In this document: positions 1 through 8,358 of the stretch, in pieces
How the letters are laid out: each line of letters opens with the position of its first letter
Position numbering within the stretch: position 1 is the stretch's first letter
Source: Saprospiraceae bacterium
Lineage (GTDB): Bacteria > Bacteroidota > Bacteroidia > Chitinophagales > Saprospiraceae
Assembly (NCBI GenBank): GCA_022841745.1
Contig: JALHQW010000023.1
Location: 1-64,000, forward strand
Direction: 5' to 3'
Length of the DNA stretch: 64,000 bases
The notes under the pieces: model-generated
The model's input: the letters and a program-made list of their open reading frames with translations, nothing else
Databases searched by the model: none
What the model was told of the DNA's origin: nothing
Position numbers and translations under genes: made by a program

Positions 1-114
1 TTAAAGAATTCGCTGCACGTTTTGGCCGATTTGATGGGTTTTTTGCTGGAAACCTTGGCAAAAAGCCACTATAATCCGAGAGAACTGGTCTTTTCTCATA
101 AAAGTGTACAGTAG
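1..114 (+). CDS. Possible C-terminal fragment of an unknown protein, cut by the window edge
   Basis: Frame 1 is open from the first base to a TAG at 112-114 and encodes 37 residues ending HYNPRELVFSHKSVQ. The fragment has a helix-like stretch (LHVLADLMGFLLETLAK) and then a polar tail. It is on the same strand as the acetyltransferase that starts 41 bases downstream. There is too little sequence to assign a family, and a chance open frame is possible. The opposite strand is also open here but runs into the acetyltransferase gene, so I prefer the plus-strand reading. Confidence 0.3.
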   Translation, partial: LKNSLHVLADLMGFLLETLAKSHYNPRELVFSHKSVQ

Positions 115-155
115 CGTAAAAAGACTTGATTCAACTGAGCCAAAAAGTATAGAAA

Positions 156-1007
156 ATGGAAATAAAATCACTTGGAAAAACAAATTTCGAAACAATATTC
201 AAAGCCTATAGTAAGGCATTTTCCGACTATGACATTCAACAAAATGCCAATGAACTTAAAACCATGTGGAAAAGGCGTGGCTTTAATCCCGATTTATCAT
301 TTGCGGCATTTGAGGGAGAAGAAATTGTAGCATTTACGTTTAATGGAATTGGGAATTTCAATGGGATTAAAATGGCTTACGACACAGGAACAGGAACACT
401 GAAGGAGTACAGGGGACAAGGTTTGGCAACAAATATTCTTACCCATTCAATTCCATATTTAAAGCAAGCAAACATCAATTACTACTTGTTAGAAGTGTTG
501 CAACACAATGCTAAAGCGGTTTCCATCTATCGGAAACTTGGCTTTGAGGTGACTCGTGAGCTCAACTATTTCGTTTGGAAAAATGAGGAATTAAAAAATG
601 AAATCAAAAACACTAATGGTCTTTTTTTAATCGAACCTATTGATATTAAAAAATACAATTTTATTGCTGACTTTTGGGATTTTTATCCCTCATGGCAGAA
701 CAGTTTTGAATCTATTCAGCGAGCAAGCGATGATTTCATCAATTTAGGTGCATTTATAGACAAGCGATTAGTAGGATATTGTGTTTTTGAGCCTTATTCG
801 GGAGACATTACTCAAATAGCCGTTGACAAAGCACATAGACGAAAGGGAATTGCATCGCTATTGCTTCACGAAGTCAGCAAACTCAATAAGCATACAAAAA
901 CAAAATTAGTGAACACAGATACTACTTGTGGTTCGATTGTGGATTTCCTAAAAGCAAAAAATATAGAGATTACAGGGAAACAGTTTGAGATGATTAAAAA
1001 AATATAA
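156..1007 (+). CDS. Double-domain GNAT N-acetyltransferase
   Basis: This 283-residue protein has two GNAT folds in tandem. The first carries the acetyl-CoA pyrophosphate loop RGQGLA at about residues 86-91, followed by NAKAVSIYRKLGF at about 118-130, the usual motif B. The second carries RRKGIA at about 228-233. GNAT enzymes transfer acetyl from acetyl-CoA to amines, but the substrate cannot be read from sequence. There is no signal peptide, so it is presumably cytosolic. The gene is much richer in A+T than the genes that follow, with many AAA, AAT and TTT codons, which suggests recent acquisition. It is convergent with the haloperoxidase-like gene, leaving only a 23-base gap and no clear terminator. 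Family call is firm; function is unknown. Confidence 0.9.
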   Translation: MEIKSLGKTNFETIFKAYSKAFSDYDIQQNANELKTMWKRRGFNPDLSFAAFEGEEIVAFTFNGIGNFNGIKMAYDTGTGTLKEYRGQGLATNILTHSIPYLKQANINYYLLEVLQHNAKAVSIYRKLGFEVTRELNYFVWKNEELKNEIKNTNGLFLIEPIDIKKYNFIADFWDFYPSWQNSFESIQRASDDFINLGAFIDKRLVGYCVFEPYSGDITQIAVDKAHRRKGIASLLLHEVSKLNKHTKTKLVNTDTTCGSIVDFLKAKNIEITGKQFEMIKKI

Positions 1008-1030
1008 ATAGCATATTCCGCCCCCCTTCC

Positions 1031-3208
1031 TCAATACTTGAACACCTGCTGACTGAACCCAATCTTCCCCTCCTTGCCCGTTACACCTGCCAGGATATAC
1101 ATGCCCGTTGGGAGGTCGGACAGGTCAATGACGGTGCGGCTATTGGTAAACACGGCTTCAACCGACCTAACCAAGCGACCATCCGTAGTAGTGACCAATA
1201 TGGGCAGCTTCCCATCATGCGGATACTCCAGTTGCACACTGCAATTCGTAGGGTTCGGATAAACCAATAGCTCATCAACATTGCCGGGCGTAGGAGTGTC
1301 TTTCGTGAACAATTGCTCCGCAAAAAACACGGCAGCCGGGCCGAGCACCATGCCTATATGACGGCCCGGTATATCGTCCATCGGCGGGTGGATGCCACCC
1401 CAAATGCGGCTGAGGCTGCACTGGTCGGAGGCATCACGGTAGGTGGCCCATTGCAGGGTGATGTCCTCGCTTGGCCCATCCTCGAAGACGAGGTAGAGGT
1501 TCTTTTCGCAGTGGAACTCGCCCACGCCGCCGGGGAAGTAGGGGTCGGCAGTGATGGCCGTGAGTACCTCGGCAGCGGTGCGGCTATAGGTGCTGTGGCC
1601 GGAAATCAGCCCTGGGAAAGGCGGCGTCACGAAGGTGGGCCGCTGGTAGGGCCACCAAAAATCGGCCCGAATCCAGTCCACGCCAGCCACATCTGATGCC
1701 GGGCTTTGCACATAGTTTGGCCCACGCCATGCCCGCATTTTGAGGTCGCCAACGTACTCGCCCTGCTGCCCTTGAAGTGGGTCTCCGGCTTGTATGAGTT
1801 CAATAAAACCGGGGATGAGCGGTAGGCCGCCGGGATGGTAGTTCGGCAAGTTGGGGTCGGAGCTTTGGCCCAGTTCGGCCATGCCCCGCAGGGCGGTGAT
1901 GGGCCGGCTGCTGTCGTGCCAGCCCTTGATGCCCCAGGCAGTGACGGCGGCATCGTGCATGGCCCCGCCCAGTGCAAAATAGGTCTTCACGTCCCATTCC
2001 AGTACGTCGAGTTCGGGGCCTTGCCCCCGCCATTTGCGCACGAGGCCCGGTTGGTCGTTCACGTAGTTCCAGACTTCGAACCAGTGGCCGGGCGGCGTGG
2101 TGGAGGATGGGCCATCGGCCCAAAACTCGGCCAGCACCCTTGCATAATCGCCCCGGTGTACGATTTGAGGAGCGTAAGGCTGCCCTGTTTTCGGATTGAC
2201 GGGGTGGCCGGGGCTGGTATCGCCGCCGTTTTCCAAATCATAAAAATTGCGAAGCTCCGCCAAGCTGGTCGGGTAGTCGGCGATATTGCCGATGGAAGCG
2301 GGCGAGATGTCCCACAGCACCCCATCGGCGGGGTCAAGGTGCGACGACCAAGTAGCCACCAAGGTGTGGTTCCATTGGTATTCGGCCCCGATGCCACCAG
2401 GACCGGTCATGCTGTGCTGTGCGGCTGGGCCGGGGTCGTGATAGACCACATAAGGGAAATTGTCTCTGGAGAACAGCGAGGCATCGCTCGGCAACAGGGC
2501 AAAGGGCAGTACTTGTCCCCATTCAGGGGTGACAGCAACCTGCTTGTTACCGGGCAGGGGGTTGCCGCTCTGGTCAATGATTTGGGTCATCTGGAGCGGC
2601 TGCCAACGGTTCATGTCAACCACGCCGGAGGTGCCCGGCACGTCCACTTTCAGCGGAGGGTTCACGGGTTCGTAGAAGAAGTTCTGGTAGTTGTTGGCCT
2701 CGTTGGAGCCGTCTTGCAGGCCATAGTCAATGATGGCTTGCGCAATGAAATTGCCCATGCCCGCCGGGCTGCAAGTATATTCCGTGGAGGTGAAATTGGG
2801 GTCGTAGCCCAAGGTTAGCATGAGGTTGTCCATTTCGAGGAACGTAATGTCGGCACGGGGCGATTTTGCGAAGCGATGCTTCAACATGCGGTAAGCGGCA
2901 TAGCTGATGGCCTCCTCCTGTGCAGCTTTTACATCGTCAACATGTGGCAAGCCAACCAATTCCGTTTTAATGCCGTTTAGTTCCTTCCCGATGAGGTAGG
3001 TCTCTGCCGTGCTGCTGTAAACCGCCCAGGCATCGTACATCGCTACGCTGGTATGGAAGAGGTTGCGGGCATGGACGGTAGGCCGGGCAAGGTCGCCACT
3101 GATGGCCGTGAGGAGCATCTCGTTCCAGCGGCGGGCCACGGAGTGCTGGCCCCATGTTTCACCCAAAATCAAGAGGCCAAGCGCAAAAAGGGTAATTTTT
3201 TTAGACAT
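1031..3208 (-). CDS. Secreted vanadium-dependent haloperoxidase/PAP2-like protein with T9SS sorting domain
   Basis: This 725-residue protein starts with a signal peptide (residues 1-20, ending TWG-Q). The body resembles bacterial vanadium haloperoxidase-related proteins. It has HDSSRPITALR at about 431-441, the PAP2-type SGHST at about 536-540, and RIWGGIHPPMDD with Arg601 and His607. In this fold these motifs hold vanadate or phosphate. The last 80 residues (YPNPTNCSVQL onward, ending with a basic tail) are a type A T9SS sorting domain, so export through the outer membrane is expected. Family members either oxidise halides or act as acid phosphatases; which applies here is not shown. A weak TAnnTTTG-like promoter (TATCTTTA) lies at 3306-3313 on the minus strand. 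Confidence 0.85.
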   Translation of the reverse strand: MSKKITLFALGLLILGETWGQHSVARRWNEMLLTAISGDLARPTVHARNLFHTSVAMYDAWAVYSSTAETYLIGKELNGIKTELVGLPHVDDVKAAQEEAISYAAYRMLKHRFAKSPRADITFLEMDNLMLTLGYDPNFTSTEYTCSPAGMGNFIAQAIIDYGLQDGSNEANNYQNFFYEPVNPPLKVDVPGTSGVVDMNRWQPLQMTQIIDQSGNPLPGNKQVAVTPEWGQVLPFALLPSDASLFSRDNFPYVVYHDPGPAAQHSMTGPGGIGAEYQWNHTLVATWSSHLDPADGVLWDISPASIGNIADYPTSLAELRNFYDLENGGDTSPGHPVNPKTGQPYAPQIVHRGDYARVLAEFWADGPSSTTPPGHWFEVWNYVNDQPGLVRKWRGQGPELDVLEWDVKTYFALGGAMHDAAVTAWGIKGWHDSSRPITALRGMAELGQSSDPNLPNYHPGGLPLIPGFIELIQAGDPLQGQQGEYVGDLKMRAWRGPNYVQSPASDVAGVDWIRADFWWPYQRPTFVTPPFPGLISGHSTYSRTAAEVLTAITADPYFPGGVGEFHCEKNLYLVFEDGPSEDITLQWATYRDASDQCSLSRIWGGIHPPMDDIPGRHIGMVLGPAAVFFAEQLFTKDTPTPGNVDELLVYPNPTNCSVQLEYPHDGKLPILVTTTDGRLVRSVEAVFTNSRTVIDLSDLPTGMYILAGVTGKEGKIGFSQQVFKY

Positions 3209-3369
3209 ATGATTCAGTTCTTATAGCTACTTTGGAAGGTATGAGTGGAGAGAACGTAAATGAATTTTTCCTTTCTCCTCCCATATTTCAGGCTTGTTTT
3301 TCAGGTAAAGATACAGTCGGAAAAGACTTGCAGGTTGGCGGTAGGGACTTAAATATTTGTTAGAAAATG

Positions 3370-3410
3370 AAAGAAGCCGCTGCGTTGGCAACGCAGCAGC
3401 TTCTTTTTAG
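3370..3410. terminator. Strong intrinsic terminator
   Basis: A 16-bp stem with one mismatch (3371-3386 with 3390-3405, loop GGC) is flanked by A and T runs, so it can stop transcription in either direction. It lies just after the M16 peptidase gene, read on the minus strand, and most likely ends that transcript before the haloperoxidase-like gene. Confidence 0.85.
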
Positions 3411-3429
3411 CCTTTAGAACACAGCCTCC

Positions 3430-6204
3430 TTATGGCTTCGCTAACTTGTCGAAATCCCCAGCCTTCACATAGCTGAACTTCGTAGGGTCAACGTATTTCT
3501 TCATCACGGCATTGACTTGCTCTGGCGTCAGTGCCATTATCTTCTTTTCCAATTCGGCATCCCACATCATGGTGCGATCGAGTTGCAGGTAGTTGTTCAA
3601 GGTGCCGGAAAGGTTCCTGTCGTCAGATCGGTTCATGCCCCGGGATTGGATATAGCCCGACTTGGCAGCTTCCAGTTCCTCAGCCGTGAAGCCATCCTTG
3701 CGCATTTTTTCAATCTCATCCTTGAAAGCAACCTCCACTTTGGCAGCGTTCTCAGGAGCGCAGATGGCGAAGGTCTGGAACATGCCCGACTTCTCGTAGC
3801 TGCTCGCACTCACGCTGGAGCTCACGCCGTAGCTCAGGCCCTCTTTCTGGCGGATGCGCACGGCAAGGCGGCTGTTGAGGAAGCCACCACCGAGCATGAA
3901 ATTGCCCATGACGAGGGCCGGGTAGTCGGGGTCGCTGTCGCTGATGCTGAGCGGCATGCCCGCAATGAAAACGGCATTCGCCTTGTCCGGGGTCTTGATG
4001 TCCTCGCTCGCAGGTTTCACCTCCTTGAAGGCCTGGGCAGGGCGAGTGTAGCCGCTGGGACTTTTCCAGTTGCTGAACTGCTCCAGCGTCACCTTCTTCA
4101 AGGCAGCTTGGTCGAAGTCGCCCACCACGGCCACCGTGGCATCAGATGTTCCATAGAACTTCTTGTAAAACGCCTTCACATCTTCCAATTTCAGGTTCTT
4201 GATGGCCTCGGCTTCCTCGTCCAGCGTCATCACGGCCCGGATGTCGCCCTTGGGGTAGTGGCTGTTCATCGAGCGCATGAAGCTGGTGAAGGCCAGTGCT
4301 TGTGGGTCGCTGCGCTGCGATTCGATGGCAGCCAACTGCTCCTCCTTCAGCTTGTCGAATTCTTCTTGACTGAACGACGGGTTCTTGAGCATGTCGCCCA
4401 CCAGTTTCATTACTTCCACAAGGTTGTCGTGCTCGGTTTCCACGTTCACGCCCGCCGTAGCGCCGCCGCCAAAGATTTGAACACGGGCCTTGAGGCGGTC
4501 GAGTTCGTCCTGGATTTGCTGGCGGTTCTTGGTCTTCGTGCCCTTGTCGAGCATCATGGCCGTGAAGCTGGCAGCTGCGTCCTGGTTCATCAGCGTTTTT
4601 TCATCGCCAAAGCGCAGTGTCATGCGGGCCGACACGCTGTTGCCCCTTGTTTCCTTCGGCAAAAAGGCGAACTCGATGCCCTTGTCGGTGGCCTCGCCAC
4701 GGGTGGTGCGCTTCTCGATGTTCTCCGGCGCAGGGTCGAAGTTTTCGCCTTCGGCAATGGGTGCCTTGCCCTTGTAGTTGGCCAGCAAGGTGTTGAGGTT
4801 CGGGGCGTCGGGAATCTCTGCACGGTCTGGTGCCTTGTCAGGCATGAAAAGGCCCGTGGTTCGGTTGCTCGGCTTGAAGTATTGTTTTGCTACCGCAACG
4901 ACATCTTCCGCCTTCACGCCTTCCACGTAGTCACGGAACAGGAAGGCCAAGCGCCAGTCGCCCATGGCGATGTACTCGCTGGCACGAAGGCCCACAGTGC
5001 TGCTACTGCGGAAGCCCAGTTCCCAGTCCTTGAGCAAGCGTTTTTTCGCACGGTCAACCTCCTCGGCAGTGGGCGGCGTGGTGGTCAGCTCGTCCAGCAC
5101 TTTCAGCATGGTGGCCTGGGCATCGGAGAGCGAGCTTTCCATGCGCACGTCGGCATTGATGTAGATGAAGCCGCCTTCGGCAAGTGCTGGTGAAAACGAC
5201 CAGACTGTGGCGGCCTTCTTGGTTTCCACCATTGCTTTGTAAAGGCGTCCGGCAGGCTCGTTCGTCAGTATTTCATCCAAAACGGCCAGGGCGGCGTACT
5301 GAGGGTGCGCACCCGGCGGGGTGTGGTACAGCGCCGATGCCACCTGTATATCGCCCGTGCGGCGGAGGGTCACGCTGCGCTCGCCGTCCTGCGTGGGATC
5401 TTTGGTGTAGGTCGGAATGAGTTCACGGCTGGGCTTCGGTATTCTGCCAAAATACTCCTTCACGAGTGCCAGTGTCTTCTCCGGCTCTATTTTGCCAGCC
5501 ACCACGAGCATGGCGTTGTCGGGTTGGTAGTTCTTTTTGTAAAAAGCCTGAAGGCGGTCAATGGGCACATTTTCCAAGTCGGCACGGGCACCGATGGTCG
5601 AGTTGCCGTAGTTGTGCCAGAGGTAGGCCGTGCTGAGCACCCGCTCCATGAGGATGGAGGAAGGGTCGTTCTCGCCCATTTCGAACTCGTTGCGCACGAC
5701 GGTCATCTCGCTTTCGAGGTCTTTCTTCGCAATGAAGGAATTCACCATGCGGTCGGCCTCCATGTCGAGGGCCCAGCGCAGGTTGTCCTCGGTGGCGTTG
5801 AAGGTCTCGAAGTAGTTGGTGCGGTCGTACCAAGTAGTGCCGTTCGGGCGGGCGCCGTGCTCGGTCAGCTCCTGCGGGATGTTCGGGTGGTTGGGCGTAC
5901 CCTTGAACACGAGGTGCTCCAGCAGGTGCGCCATGCCCGTTTCGCCGTAACCTTCGTGGCGGCTGCCCACCTTGTAGGTGATGTTGACGGTGATGGTCGG
6001 CTTGGAAGCATCGGGGAAGAGCAGGAAGTGCAGCCCGTTGCTCGTTAGCTTGTACTCGGTGATGCCCTCCACAGTCGTCACTTTTTCGACGCCTTCAGGG
6101 AGTTTCAGTTCTTTTTGGGCAGCGTTTTGCGCCCAAGTCGGAGCGGTGATGCAGATGGCCAGAAAGAGCATGGCCAGCCGGGAATAAGTGCTTTTTCGTT
6201 GCAT
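3430..6204 (-). CDS. M16 family zinc metallopeptidase, two-lobe (pitrilysin-like)
   Basis: The protein has 924 residues and a signal peptide (1-25, ending TWA-Q), so it is probably periplasmic. The N-terminal lobe holds the inverted zinc motif HLLEH at residues 93-97, with the third ligand in NEFE near residue 173. Near residue 770, RIRQKEGLSYGVSS is the conserved R/Y region of the C-terminal lobe, which lacks HxxEH and is presumably structural. This active plus inactive layout in one chain is typical of Bacteroidota M16 peptidases of about 900-950 residues. These enzymes enclose and degrade peptides. The gene stands alone on its strand, bounded downstream by a terminator and upstream by a repeat-filled gap. 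The start is chosen because the signal peptide begins there. Confidence 0.93.
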   Translation of the reverse strand: MQRKSTYSRLAMLFLAICITAPTWAQNAAQKELKLPEGVEKVTTVEGITEYKLTSNGLHFLLFPDASKPTITVNITYKVGSRHEGYGETGMAHLLEHLVFKGTPNHPNIPQELTEHGARPNGTTWYDRTNYFETFNATEDNLRWALDMEADRMVNSFIAKKDLESEMTVVRNEFEMGENDPSSILMERVLSTAYLWHNYGNSTIGARADLENVPIDRLQAFYKKNYQPDNAMLVVAGKIEPEKTLALVKEYFGRIPKPSRELIPTYTKDPTQDGERSVTLRRTGDIQVASALYHTPPGAHPQYAALAVLDEILTNEPAGRLYKAMVETKKAATVWSFSPALAEGGFIYINADVRMESSLSDAQATMLKVLDELTTTPPTAEEVDRAKKRLLKDWELGFRSSSTVGLRASEYIAMGDWRLAFLFRDYVEGVKAEDVVAVAKQYFKPSNRTTGLFMPDKAPDRAEIPDAPNLNTLLANYKGKAPIAEGENFDPAPENIEKRTTRGEATDKGIEFAFLPKETRGNSVSARMTLRFGDEKTLMNQDAAASFTAMMLDKGTKTKNRQQIQDELDRLKARVQIFGGGATAGVNVETEHDNLVEVMKLVGDMLKNPSFSQEEFDKLKEEQLAAIESQRSDPQALAFTSFMRSMNSHYPKGDIRAVMTLDEEAEAIKNLKLEDVKAFYKKFYGTSDATVAVVGDFDQAALKKVTLEQFSNWKSPSGYTRPAQAFKEVKPASEDIKTPDKANAVFIAGMPLSISDSDPDYPALVMGNFMLGGGFLNSRLAVRIRQKEGLSYGVSSSVSASSYEKSGMFQTFAICAPENAAKVEVAFKDEIEKMRKDGFTAEELEAAKSGYIQSRGMNRSDDRNLSGTLNNYLQLDRTMMWDAELEKKIMALTPEQVNAVMKKYVDPTKFSYVKAGDFDKLAKP

Positions 6205-6225
6205 GTCGAATTTTATTTGGTGATG

Positions 6226-6360
6226 AATTCTAGTGGTTTTGAGGTTTTCGGGTTCTGCGGTTGAGAACTACAATTTTTGAGTTTATAGGCCAATCAAAAT
6301 CATTTGCGATTATGCTACTCACTTAACCTGAAAACCATAGAACCCCAAAACCTGAAAACT
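6226..6360. repeat. Short-word inverted repeat element
   Basis: The left part repeats GGTTTTGAGGTTTTCGGGTT-like words and the right part repeats AACCTGAAAACC / CCCCAAAACCTG words, so the two arms can pair. It fills the gap between the M16 peptidase start and the end of the sulfatase-like gene. The same word family recurs at 33789-34016. No coding potential is evident. Confidence 0.55.
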
Positions 6361-6474
6361 ATTGATATTCTCAAAATGGAAAAACGGCGTGAAGATACAG
6401 CAATGGACAAGTGGTGTTCATGTCAGTTGCCAAACTGTCGCTTTGCTTCGACGAAAGGGCGGCCAAGCGACAAA

Positions 6475-8358
6475 TCAAAACGAAAAATAATCCCTTACCA
6501 ACTCCTGCAGGTATGCCTTCCCCTCCTTTTTGATGTGTCGGGTAACGTAAGTATCGCCCGGCTTCACAAAATCCGTATGACCATTTTCTTTGTGCCAACA
6601 GACCTGCCCGTCCTTTTTTATAATGCAGCAGCCTTCATCCAAACTGTAAAAAGCGAGGCGTGGGCTGTGGGGGTTGAAAAGGTTGTTGCTGTACTTGTAG
6701 GCAGCGGTGGGAAGGCCCAATTGCGCCAGCAAACTGGCCGCAAGGTCGGTCTGCGAAGCAGGCAGCGTGTCGGTGGTACCACGCAATTCCTCTTTTATTG
6801 GCTCGCCATAAAACAACAGCGGGATGCGACGGCTTTCCGGCTGCCACGGATGCCAGTTCTTTGGTGAGGGTCGGCTGTGGTCGGCAGTGAAGACGAAGAC
6901 TGTGTTGCTGTACCAGTCCGTATTGCGGGCTTTTTCCATGAAATCGCCAAGGCAGCTGTCGGCATAGACGACCGAGTTCAGGAAGCCATTGAAACTGCCG
7001 CCCCAGTCCACCACGGGCTGCATTGGCATATCATAAGGCGAATGCGAACTGAGGGTGAACATGGCCGCAAAAAAGGGTTGCCGTTCTTTGGCCAGCTCCT
7101 CCAACTGCCGTTCGAACAGGTGCTCGTCGGCCACGCCGAGCTTGCAGCGAGGGATGGAGGCATCAAAGTCCTCGCCCTCTACGATGCGGTCGAAGCCATT
7201 GAAATAAAGGTACGAGCGGATATTGCCATAGCTCAACTGCCCGCCGAACAGGAAGGAACTTGCATAGCCCGCCTCCGCCAGTTCGTTTTTGATGCAGGAT
7301 AAACGCTGGTATTTATTTGGCATCCGGATGATGGTCGTCTTGGGCTGCGCTGGGAAGGCAGAGAGTATGGCAGCCATGCCCTCGTCGGAGCGGACACCAC
7401 TTGCATAGCAATGGGTGAACAGGACGCCGTCCGCTGCGAGTTGATTGAAATTGGGCGCAAGGTCGGGCAAGCCGCCGCAAGCCTCCACCACGTCTGCCGT
7501 CCAGCTTTCGAGGATGACGAGGACGATATTGGGTTTTTTGATGGAAAAAATATGGGTGGCCGAGTCCTGTTCCGGCCGTGTCATTTTATCGAAAAGCGCC
7601 TTTGCATCCGCATCGGGCATGAGGTGGTAGGGCTGGCCTGCATCCTTGCCGTGGATGCAACTGCTCATCAGGTGGAAGACGGAATTGGTGGCCGCCAAAT
7701 TCAAAACATCGTGCTTGGAATAGTAAGCGTCGCTGACTTGAGCGGGTATCTGGCGCAGCCCACCCCGCAGGCCAACGGCTATTAGGCAAGGCGTTAGCAG
7801 TGTAAAAAGCAGCGCCTGCCAGTAAGGTTTGCGATGCAAAGAAATCGCTTTTTGAAGCCCCATTTTTTTTAACAGCCAAAAGCCGACCATGCTCAGCAAA
7901 GCAATCGCCACCGCTCCGCCAATCAACTGCCCCGATGTAGCTGTTCGCACCACCTCCGAAGGTGTGCCCAAGAAGGCTACGGCCTTGTAGTTCAGCTTGG
8001 TTTTCCATTCATCATAAATGGGCAGCTCCGCAATGGTGATGATGCTCGTCAGCACTATTAAAACCAAGGTGAACACTCGGTTCAGGCGCAGCGGCCATTG
8101 CATTTCCGTCCATATCGCCGCCGCAAAAAACAGGTAGGGAACGGCCATGAAATAACTGGCCATCGCCATATCCAAGTAAACGCCTTTTAGGGGCAGCACC
8201 GCCAACTCGCCAAGGGGTAGCTCAGCCATTGCCTTGGCATTCCAAATCACAAACGCCAGCCGGGCGATTTGGAAGAAAACCAGCCAAGAAAAGAATTGAA
8301 ACAGGAAGTTGATATGGATATTTCGCACCAATGGCCAATCGTTCTTTTCGGCGTTCAA
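6475..8358 (-). CDS. LTA synthase-like membrane sulfatase / phosphoglycerol transferase
   Basis: The protein has 627 residues. The first 210 or so contain about five hydrophobic segments, and the rest is a periplasmic alkaline-phosphatase-superfamily domain. The nucleophile region reads NIVLVILESWTADV, with Thr287 in the position of the LtaS catalytic Thr, and a later VFTADHSR supplies metal ligands. Relatives transfer phosphoglycerol or phosphoethanolamine to lipids or glycans; the substrate here is unknown. The start is a TTG at 8356-8358 that shares bases with the TGA of the upstream permease (TTGA overlap), and the next in-frame Met would remove part of the first membrane segment. The overlap implies translational coupling to the permease. 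Confidence 0.85.
   Translation of the reverse strand: MNAEKNDWPLVRNIHINFLFQFFSWLVFFQIARLAFVIWNAKAMAELPLGELAVLPLKGVYLDMAMASYFMAVPYLFFAAAIWTEMQWPLRLNRVFTLVLIVLTSIITIAELPIYDEWKTKLNYKAVAFLGTPSEVVRTATSGQLIGGAVAIALLSMVGFWLLKKMGLQKAISLHRKPYWQALLFTLLTPCLIAVGLRGGLRQIPAQVSDAYYSKHDVLNLAATNSVFHLMSSCIHGKDAGQPYHLMPDADAKALFDKMTRPEQDSATHIFSIKKPNIVLVILESWTADVVEACGGLPDLAPNFNQLAADGVLFTHCYASGVRSDEGMAAILSAFPAQPKTTIIRMPNKYQRLSCIKNELAEAGYASSFLFGGQLSYGNIRSYLYFNGFDRIVEGEDFDASIPRCKLGVADEHLFERQLEELAKERQPFFAAMFTLSSHSPYDMPMQPVVDWGGSFNGFLNSVVYADSCLGDFMEKARNTDWYSNTVFVFTADHSRPSPKNWHPWQPESRRIPLLFYGEPIKEELRGTTDTLPASQTDLAASLLAQLGLPTAAYKYSNNLFNPHSPRLAFYSLDEGCCIIKKDGQVCWHKENGHTDFVKPGDTYVTRHIKKEGKAYLQELVRDYFSF

Noticed and set aside
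1-195. Minus-strand open frame of 64 codons at the left edge
   Set aside because: It overlaps the start of the acetyltransferase gene, and its hydrophobic N-terminus arises from the A-rich leader. The plus-strand frame is more protein-like.
3517-5193. Long open frame antisense to the M16 peptidase gene
   Set aside because: It mirrors the GC-rich codon pattern of the real gene, is rich in Val/His/Leu without domains, and has no start context. A shadow frame.
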